Assembly (NCBI RefSeq): GCF_018143015.1
Contig: NC_054743.1
Location: forward strand, 31,087,934 to 31,151,933
From: Lytechinus variegatus
Taxonomy: Eukaryota > Echinodermata > Echinoidea > Temnopleuroida > Toxopneustidae
Length of the DNA: 64,000 nt
Reading direction: 5' to 3'
The translations under genes and the position numbers were made by a program. This document shows, piece after piece, positions 20,647-30,100 of the stretch (the first letter of the stretch is position 1; every line of letters begins with the position of its first letter). The notes below the pieces were generated by a model. The model was given only the letters and a program-made list of their open reading frames with translations, did no database searches and had not been told where the DNA came from.

Positions 20647-21171
20647 TTATAGAAACTTGTCATTTTCATTTTTGTCTTCCGGGCCCTGCAGTTCGTATTT
20701 AGCTACAGGATGTTTTTCATTCTTTTCATTTTCGTCGTCGACGTGAAAACTCTCGAGGATGTCCCATTTCTCACTCACGTAGCCCTTCTCGAACAGGAGG
20801 GCAACACCGTAAGAAAACACAAGGGTCGTGATCAGCGATACCAGCATGGCCAGCGATCGAAATGGAAAGAGCTGACCGTATTCGTCGTCGTAAAACGGGT
20901 AACGGATAAAATGTGGCATGCCTATTGCTTCCTCACCACCACCGAGGCGGAGAATGAGCCCGATGATGAGGCCGGGAATGAGACCATACGTATTCGCCTT
21001 GGGCACATGGACGACGCAGATCAGCTGAGGGAAGAGGATGACGTACACGAGGTCGGAGCAGAGAACGAAGAGGGTGTAAATAGACTTGAGCGTCAGGGCT
21101 AGGATTGTGGCGATCGCGGTGACGACAAGGATAGTGCATCGCAACACCCAAATAATTTCTTTGTCTGAAGC
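20647..21171 (-). CDS. SLC5A7: SLC5A7 coding exon 8 with stop (residues 362-535)
   Basis: Acceptor CCTTCCAG. Encodes [79 protein letters not shown] and a charged tail ([13 protein letters not shown]...) ending NDKFL. A plus-strand open frame at 20710-21102 is its antisense shadow. Confidence 0.95.
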   Translation of the reverse strand, partial: ASDKEIIWVLRCTILVVTAIATILALTLKSIYTLFVLCSDLVYVILFPQLICVVHVPKANTYGLIPGLIIGLILRLGGGEEAIGMPHFIRYPFYDDEYGQLFPFRSLAMLVSLITTLVFSYGVALLFEKGYVSEKWDILESFHVDDENEKNEKHPVAKYELQGPEDKNENDKFL

Positions 21172-24100
21172 CTGGAAGGAAGGAAGAATGGAAGGAAGAA
21201 AGAATGGAAGGAAGGAAAGACGGAAGGAAGCAGACAAGGAAGAAAGGGAAAAGGGGAAAAAAGAAAGTTAAAAAAGGGGGGATGAAAATTTTCATTTGAG
21301 AATCGCTTTCTACAATTTTTTTTTTTTTATTCAGGTGACGGGCGTGATAAAGGCATATAATCGCGAGTTTGGTTCCAAAATGATTAGCGGATCGGAAAGC
21401 TTTTTTTATTTGAAAATTGTTCAATTATACACAAGGAAAAAAATGTTTACGATATATTAGGTTTATGATCGAAGTTGTGTTAAATAAGGCATAATGCTGT
21501 GTTGCTCCGATGGTCGTCGTATGCCCCTTCCCTTCTCCGAGGGGTGAAAGTCTACTTGGTACGACTAATGTTTATAAGCTGGACTCGCAGCTTCACAAAG
21601 AGCATGAAGGGCGAAATACCGGGAGATGCGTCCCTTTTTCAAATTAAATTTCCATATTAGTCATAGGTAGTCTTACCTTTGGTCGGAAGATGGTCGAATA
21701 GATGTTCCTTACGAACATAGAACTGGATGAGAGAACAGATGAGTCGGTCGACGACATGGTCGCTGCAGAAATGGCTCCCAGTCCCATGAAAGCGATAAAA
21801 GGAGGGGTAAGAAACTGCATGATAAGAGGAAGGACCAAGCTTGCATCCTCATAGGGATCTGTCTTGTTTAAGTTAACATTCGTCATCTCCCAATCTGAAT
21901 GAAACGAAACGGTCAAAACGATAACGTCATCTTTCGTTTGATATTCTTGACGTCACATCTTAATTCGAAATTAGACACGACGTAAACAATAATGACACGT
22001 ACCAATTTGAATTTCGACATAAAGTAACTTCAAATTCAAACATAACGTAAATTAAAACCGAAATTATTACTACTACTACTACCACAATCACAACTACAAC
22101 CAATTCCATTATCGGCATCATTTTCATCTTCATCGTCATCATAATCATTTTCAAACCTCGTCTTTTGACAACTCGTGATCGTCATCAAATCCTCCACCAC
22201 CACCTTATCCACTGGCGTACAGATCGCAGGACTGGGTTTCATGAACAAGAAAAAAAAATAAGAGGATACGGAAACTAAAGTGGGTGAATATATAGCATTA
22301 ATTTTCTATATCATGTCAAATTCTTTCACGAAATTATAATTTGGATAAGAAAAAAAATATTTTCCTTGCAGCTTTTTAGGAATAATGTCCTGTGAATGGC
22401 CTCCTCATTTTTGTGGTTCAATTCGCGTCTGTTATCATCCTCCTCCTACTCCTCCCCCTCCTCCTCCTCCTCCCCCTCCTCCTCATCATCATCACAATCA
22501 TGGTTATTATTACAATCACCATCGCCGTCATTATCATTATCGTCATCCCCACCACCATCACCATCATCATCATCACCACCACCATCATCATCATCATCAT
22601 GAGCAACATCCCGATCATCACCACCGTCTTCATAATCCATGTCATCGTCAACATCATCATTATCACCATCATCACAATCATCCTAATCACCACCACCACC
22701 ATCATCATCACCACCGCCACCATGATGCGATCATCATCATATAGCACCCACCAGTACTTGAACCAACGGCACCAAAGATGACAGCTGGGATAGCCATAAC
22801 CAAGCACCCTATGGTTGCCCCGTACGACAACTTTACGGCAAGGTCTGGCGTCTTGGCGGCAAGGGCTCGCTGGTAGTAGGCCTGCCACGGTACCCCGCCA
22901 AATATCTAGGAAGGTGAGATGGAAGTGTTAATAGGAAGAGGGATATAAAGAGAGAGATATTTATGTAGCAATGTCTAAAAAAAACGCAGAACATTGTTAA
23001 AGGGTCAGGTGATCTATGTTAACTAACATTTAGACCTGTGTAGAGACGTTTGAAATACCTCATTTGTTGATTATTTTAAAAAAAAATATTTGTTTACCTT
23101 TGATTAGATTTGATTGATGCCCTCAGATTAAAAAAAAATCTATTCTAAAAAGGCCTAGTAAACTCTTTTTTTTCTCACACAGTTAGTAATTGTATAAGCA
23201 GTGTCGTGTTTAATATATATTTTTTCTATTTTTAATCTAAAATAAGGGTGGTATTCTGATAGGTTTACCCCACTCTACACTAGAAATTTAATCCACACTT
23301 CTACGGAATGCTAGGCTTTATATCTCCTCCATATTCGTGGCAATTATAATGTATATAAATTCACTAAATATTCATAATTTTGTTTTGTATTTTTCTATTC
23401 TATTCATCCTACAACTAGATTATTATTTTGAAAACGTTTTGCAGCAGGACAAGAATAATCTTAAAATGGTAAATCAGTTGACGAATGGCACTCCATAAGA
23501 GTGTGGTCTAAGTTAACCCAGGTTTAACTAAGCCACGGCTTTCAGATTACCACTGAACGGCCCGTATTCTGTACTCAGGTTTAAATTAAACTCTGGTTTA
23601 ACGTTTTGATTTAACTATGGAGAACCAATCGGAGCACGAATCCGTTACAGTTTACATTCAATATATTAACTCATATGACACCCAAATTGTTCATAATAAT
23701 TGCCTGGGAATGATAACTGAAGTATTTTTCTTCATTATGAAAGCAAAAGGAAACCAAAGTAGTAAGCATAAGAAATATACAATATAAATATTTTTTTTGG
23801 AAATTTTGGCATAGAGTTAGACTGTGGTCTAAGTTAAAGCTGACTTTAGAATAACGGGCCATAATCTCAACCATGTCAACGCAGGGAATACATACCAGAA
23901 GCATCCAATTATCTAGCCACACCCCAACTAATTTGTTATCCCATTCTCCAAGCCACTCATCTTTTGTTTCCGATATGGGAACCACGGCTTCATGGGTCAT
24001 TGCAAAAGGCACTGCTAACCACTAGAATAAAAAGGAGATATATAGGTAAGAGATATAGATAAGAAAAGAAACTTCATCCCCATACGTGCCTATTTATGGA

Positions 24101-27100
24101 TGCAAAGAGGGCGTAAAACGCAAAAAAAAGAAACAACAAATCCGTTGGAAAACGATAACTTGGTGAAAATAGTATGATTCGCTGTTTGCCCGTGGGCCTT
24201 CGTCGTTGAGGATCCCATACGGTAACAAATGCGCTGGAGTGACATCAGCCCCGATATCCAACAATGCCCAAACTTTCTCTATTTCAAAGATCTTCTAACT
24301 TTCTACTAGTTTCTACTGTTCTAGACGTTCCCCCTTCAAAATGGCAGATTCTAGCATTATTTTTCAGACGCCCCATCCGCTCTGCACACTAAGAAATAAA
24401 GGTTCAAAATTGAACCCCGAAAGGTTGATGCAAAATCAGCACACTATGGGTTCAAAAATTGAACCCTGCGGTTGGGGTTCAATTTTGCACCCTGCGGGTT
24501 CAAAACTGCACCCCTAGGGATTCAATTTAAAATTTAAGGTGCAGTTTTGAACCCGCAGGGTGCAAAAATGAAGCCCAACCGCATGGGTTCAATTTTGAAC
24601 CCATAGGGTGCTGATTTGCATCAACCTTTCGGGGTTCAATTTTGAATCTGTATTTCTCAGTGTGTGTTGCTCCATGGAACTACTAGTCCATGGGTGCGCT
24701 AAAACCTGTCTTCTACCTCCTTTATACCTGACTTTATGTAAAGTTGACTCCCTTGCTGTCGATTACTGCCGTTGCTATGACATCCTCTATAATACAGTGC
24801 GTCCCAGAAAAAACGAAACCGAGATTAAGCGATGATTTATCATAACTTAATCACAAATACAATAGACAAATGACCTACCAATTTAAAGCTTCGAATCTCC
24901 TCTGTCATCTAATGTTACTTAGATTATTCCTCATTCACGCATAAAAGTGAGAAAAAACAATTTGAAGAAAGGATACCAAAAACTAATTTGGCGGGGGTAT
25001 CTGAATTTCAAAAAGAAAATCACATGCCTAAAAGGTCAATATCTGCTCTTTTATTCGATACCTTAATCACAAAAAATGGTCTAGAAGTAAAAAAGTTATG
25101 TTCCTTCGAAACAATGCTTGTATTTCCATAATTTCATCAAATAAACGCGTTTTCACCGTTTTCCACAGAAGCTATCGCACGGTCAACAAAAGACTTAATG
25201 CATGGCTGATCGTCAACAAAACGGAGTGTCGAGTGAGTTTGAACGCTAACCTGTAAAACCTCTTCATTTTATGAAATCATTAAAATTCAAGCCTTATTTC
25301 AAATAACTAGAACTTTCTTATTTCTTGACCATTTTCTGTAATTGAGGTATCAAATTAAAGAGCAGATTTTGAACTTTTTTAAAAATGTGGTTTTCATTTT
25401 GAAACCCATATACAGCCCGCCAAATGGCTTTTTGGTATCCCCTCTTCAAATTGTTTTACTCACTCATGCGTGAATGAAAACTAATCTATGTAATTTCAGA
25501 TGAAAGAGGAGATTCTAAACGTTACAATGGTAGGTCATTTGTCTATTGTATTTCTGATTAAATTATGATAGATCATCGATAAATCTCGGTATTGTTTTTT
25601 TTGTGGGACGCACTGTATAAAAAAATTTCGGAATTTGATTTGAAACAGAATTTGGCAACCGTTGTGAATGGACGGCCGTATAGGAAGAGCGTATCATAAA
25701 CTTGATGGACACTTTATCCTACAAACCCTGCTTTATCCGGTAATTACTATAGTAACAGTGCTACTCAGCCAATAAAAAACGGGGAAAGTTGTCAGACCTG
25801 GAAACTTGTCAGACGAAAATGTTGATGAAAAGCTCCCTAGTTAACCTTTTCTTCGACTTGAAAATTACACTTTGAGTATGAATATTTTAATATTTTCCAA
25901 AACCAAACCCGACAGTTATAGCGTGCATTTTCCACACATGTATACATTCCTTCAGGCATTTAAATTAAGCATCATAAAAAAGTTTTTAAAGAATAAAGCT
26001 GAGCAAAACAAAAATTGAAGATTCACAATATAAATACATCAAAACCTCCATTGATTATTTTTTACAGATTGAGTGGGAAAAGCTGTTTCATTTTTTGCTA
26101 CCCTGTAACATGCAGTGCTAATGAGACAAATATAGGATGGATCTATACTTATACTCACAAGTCCGATGAAAATCAGAATAAGTTGCACGATGTCAGTGTA
26201 AGCTACGGAATAGAGGCCTCCAAACAAAGTATAAACAGCGGCGATACAGGCAGATATGATCACAGCTAAATTCTGGTCGAGCTCCAAAATAACAGCAATT
26301 GATGAGCCTTAGACAATATTGAAGTAAGTAATAGAAAATTGAATGAAAAACCTCACATTGGTTGGGAAAGAGTGTTTGTTTCGGTTCGTTTTTGCATTAT
26401 AATTTGTAATCAAACATCTACATAGCAAGTAGAACTAGAATTAGAAAACGGAAGGATAAAATCTTTAACTAGCTGCTTACAGCTTTACATTTCTACATTT
26501 TTTTTTTAGAAATCCCAACAGTAGGCCTATGGATTAAAAATAAATTGGTTAAAATCGTGTAAATCAATGAAAATGCGTATAACCTGCGGGTTGCTTCGTC
26601 GGAAATCAAAATCGATGAAAATCATCAAAGAAATTAAATAGGTAATTCGTCAGCGGTAGCAATATTCAATTTGTTTTTAGTATTCAGGACTCATTGAGAG
26701 TGTTTGACAAAGATTTACGTACGAGTCGCACTTTTAATGCCGACGCGCACGTACATATCTATGTAACGCGCAATCTGATTGATGGATATGCGGGTAGTGC
26801 GCATGATCTGCCCAATGTGGTGATGTCTTCTATTCAGTACGCACCTGTAAATTTAAGTGCGATTCTTAGTCACACATTAATCGTTTGCAAAACACCCCCT
26901 CATGTAAAGAGAAAAGTACCACACTGAGCTTTTTTTTTAATAAACGTCCGCAAATATTTACACTATTTCCTCTATACATGTATAAGATAGCTACCAACAT
27001 GGAATGATGAACTAGTTCGTTGTATGCATATGCATTGATTTCTACTGCCACTCCAAATCAGGAGGGGGGGGTGAACAGGGGAAGTTGACATAGAGGGTAT

Positions 27101-30100
27101 TATCTGACACCGAGATAGATCCTTGGTATTTGATTGGTTGCTTGATATCGATCTTTCGGACCTTTTTTTAAACAAGTGCACATCGAGTTACGTGTAGCAT
27201 TTCCATTTATTTAAATGCAGGATAAAAGAACATTGAGGATTAAATGCCTTGATCACAGGCATAGGTACCGCGGCCGGGGATCGAACCCAGGACTTTCCAT
27301 GTATAGCCAGGCGCCTTCATTCATTCGTGCAATGGACATAATACTTCATTCGGTGAAGGATGAAATGCATGATCCTTTCAACCCGGCTACGCCTCGATCA
27401 ATAGATCTTCTCACCTCATAGAGTATACTGTCCATTGCATTCATAAACATTCATTATTTGTATTTGTAAGACAGATAGTCACGTGTGATTGGTCCATAGC
27501 GCGTCACATGACATGATCGAAATCAAATGTATTTTCTCAGTCGGTCCATGAACCTTCGATGAATATAATTACCAACCGGTCCTTGAATATATTTTTCTAC
27601 GTGTATGGCGCCCTCTTGTGGAATAGATGTTACCAACTAAACGGAAATAAAATATGTGGGACTAAAGCAGCGATCGTTTTGCAATCGATCAACTACACTC
27701 GATATCAATTGGTATTAATCAATTTTTCGAAACAGACCGCGAAATTTACGTGAGTCGATCCGACGACGACTATAGGAGCATACTACTAGTAATAGGTTTA
27801 ACGTTATGCCTTTTTCAGTTACTAAAATGAAGCATATTATTTAATTGTGTAACGTTAGAAAGGAATAAACCGTCATTTCTGAAATTCTGGGGATTTATTC
27901 AACGATTTCTGGATGGATCATCGTACCGGTATTGCTGAGTGGAGCCAACTTTTTTTTTAGCAGATTAGTGTTAAAACTTTTAGTTTTGGATTTGGCCTTC
28001 CTCTTGTTCGCCGTGCAGACTCCACTCCACGTCAGTATACCGCCGCTACTGCACTACGCTCCACAAGTGTAGCGGTATAATGAAGTGGAGTATAGCCTGC
28101 ACGAACATCGTTTGAGGTAGATTTGGCCTAATGTCAACGTCAAAGATTTGTGGTGATGTCTGATGAGGAATAACATCAGCATTTCGACGATAAAATTTGG
28201 CATTTAGTCTATAGATTTAGGCCTAGATCTAGGTCTACCGTGAGATCGTTAGGTCCAACTTTTTAACGTGTTAACTAGGGCTTATGAAGGCCTAACGTTA
28301 GATCTAGGCTAGAGTTTAAAACCAGTTAGGCCTAGAGAAATCTATAAAGTTAAATCATGCTAACGACAACATGAGTTAGATCTAGGTATCTAGATCTAGT
28401 TAATATTAGTTAGATTTGGTCCTGGAATACCATAGGCCTACATCTTGGCACACAGCCGCAACCTAGTCTGACTTAACGTTAGAACTCTAAATCTAGATCC
28501 CACGTTAGATCTAGATTTCTAGACCTGTTAGATCATGTTTTATCTCATCCCAAATTAGGCCTAGATCGGAATCTGCACCTGATCATGGCCTAACATGCAT
28601 TCTTGGTCTGCCTTGGGTCCTGGACTGGACTCTTAGGTCTAGGGCTAGATCTAGGGCTAAGCCTAAACAATTTTTATTCATCATTAAAGGCTATCAAACA
28701 TAACACATATTGACTAATGGGATCAGTAAAATTGGAATTTCTTCGGGAAAATATTACTCCTCGGGAAAATATGAATTCGGCGGTTCAAAGACTGTTTATA
28801 TTACACAACCCATCAGTCAATATTATACAGATATTGACTAATAGGGTGTGTAATATAAACATTCTTTGGACCGCCGGATTTGTATTTTCCCGATGGGTTA
28901 TATTTATATTACACAACCCATCAGTCAATATTATACAGATATTGACTAATAGGGTGTGTAATATAAACATTCTTTGGACCGCCGGATTTGTATTTTCCCG
29001 AGGGGTTATATTTATATTACACAACCCATCAGTCAATATTATACAGATATTGACTAATAGGGTGTGTAATATAAACATTCTTTGGACCGCCGGATTTGTA
29101 TTTTCCCGAGGGGTTATATTTATATTACACAACCCATCAGTCAATATTATACAGATATTGACTAATAGGGTGTGTAATATAAACATTCTTTGGACCGCCG
29201 GATTTGTATTTTCCCGAGGGGTTATATTTTCCCGAAGCGCGGAAAATATGGTCACGAGGGAAAATATTAATCCTTTCGGTGGTCCAAAGAATGTTTTTTT
29301 TACACATCCCATCAGTCAATATCTGTTATATTAGATAGCCTCTAATGATGGAGATAAAGTAAGGCCTAACGATGCGTGCAGCATGTTTATGATATTCACA
29401 GTGATTGATTGAACTGGTATAGATCTAACGTTAGATCTTGATCTATAGATATCTAAGTAACGTTAGTCTAACGCAGTGAATGACCCTATTCTATTCAAAT
29501 CAACTTTGTTTAGGCCTAGCACTAGATCTAAATCTAAGCTCGAGCCCAGTCCAGGTCCCAAGGCAGGCCGATAATGCATGGTAACATCTAATCCACAAGA
29601 GGGCGCCATACACGTAGAAAAATAATTATATTCATGGACCGGTTGGTCAATATATTCATCGAAGGTGGACAGGCTGGGAAAATACATTGATTTCGATCAT
29701 ATCACGTGACGCGCTATGGACCAATCGCGCTTGGCTATCTGTCTTGGCTATCTAATATGTATAATACAAACAATGAATGTTTATGAATGCTATGGACAGA
29801 ATACTTCATGAGATGAAAATATGAAACGATCCATTCAACGAGGCGTAGTCAAGGTAAATGGATCAATCATTTCATCTTTCACGAAATGAAATAGGTCCAT
29901 TCCACGAACGAAAAGAACATTCAGTATTTGGTTTATATTACACCTAAAAAAGAATATTTTTCTTATGAAATTTATTAATTTCGATGCAAGATATGCTCGG
30001 TCAGTTGAATATCGCGTATATACAACATACGCGCTGCTTGTAGTGCCTGCAGCAGTGAGCGCGTGCAAAGGACAAAGTCGTATGGATCGTATGGCCCGGT

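Larger units (their letters stand above)
27324..29908. mobile_element. Foldback transposable element, 2.6 kb, long inverted arms
   Basis: The left arm 27324-27635 is the diverged reverse complement of 29579-29908. Shared blocks are ttcgtg.aatggac, ttggtccatagcgcgtcac, tgatcgaaatcaa, ccttcgatgaatata and tctacgtgtatggcgccctc. An inner pair, 28594-28735 and about 29300-29578, is also inverted (ctgccttgggtcctggactgg against its complement). The core is a 108-bp tandem array. An AGATCTA-rich block (28200-28660) is unpaired. The architecture recalls sea-urchin TU and Drosophila FB foldback elements. It lies in SLC5A7 intron 3 and encodes no credible protein. Confidence 0.75.

Noticed and set aside
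20710..21102. 130-residue plus-strand frame
   Set aside because: Antisense shadow of the last choline transporter exon.
22385..22888. Overlapping open frames rich in His, Pro, Ser, Met or Asp
   Set aside because: Translations of a triplet microsatellite; the right-hand part also runs antisense or out of frame over the real exon 6.
28717..29334. 205- and 175-residue frames on both strands
   Set aside because: Produced by a tandem repeat whose unit is exactly 36 codons; simultaneous openness of both strands and hairpin structure argue against coding.
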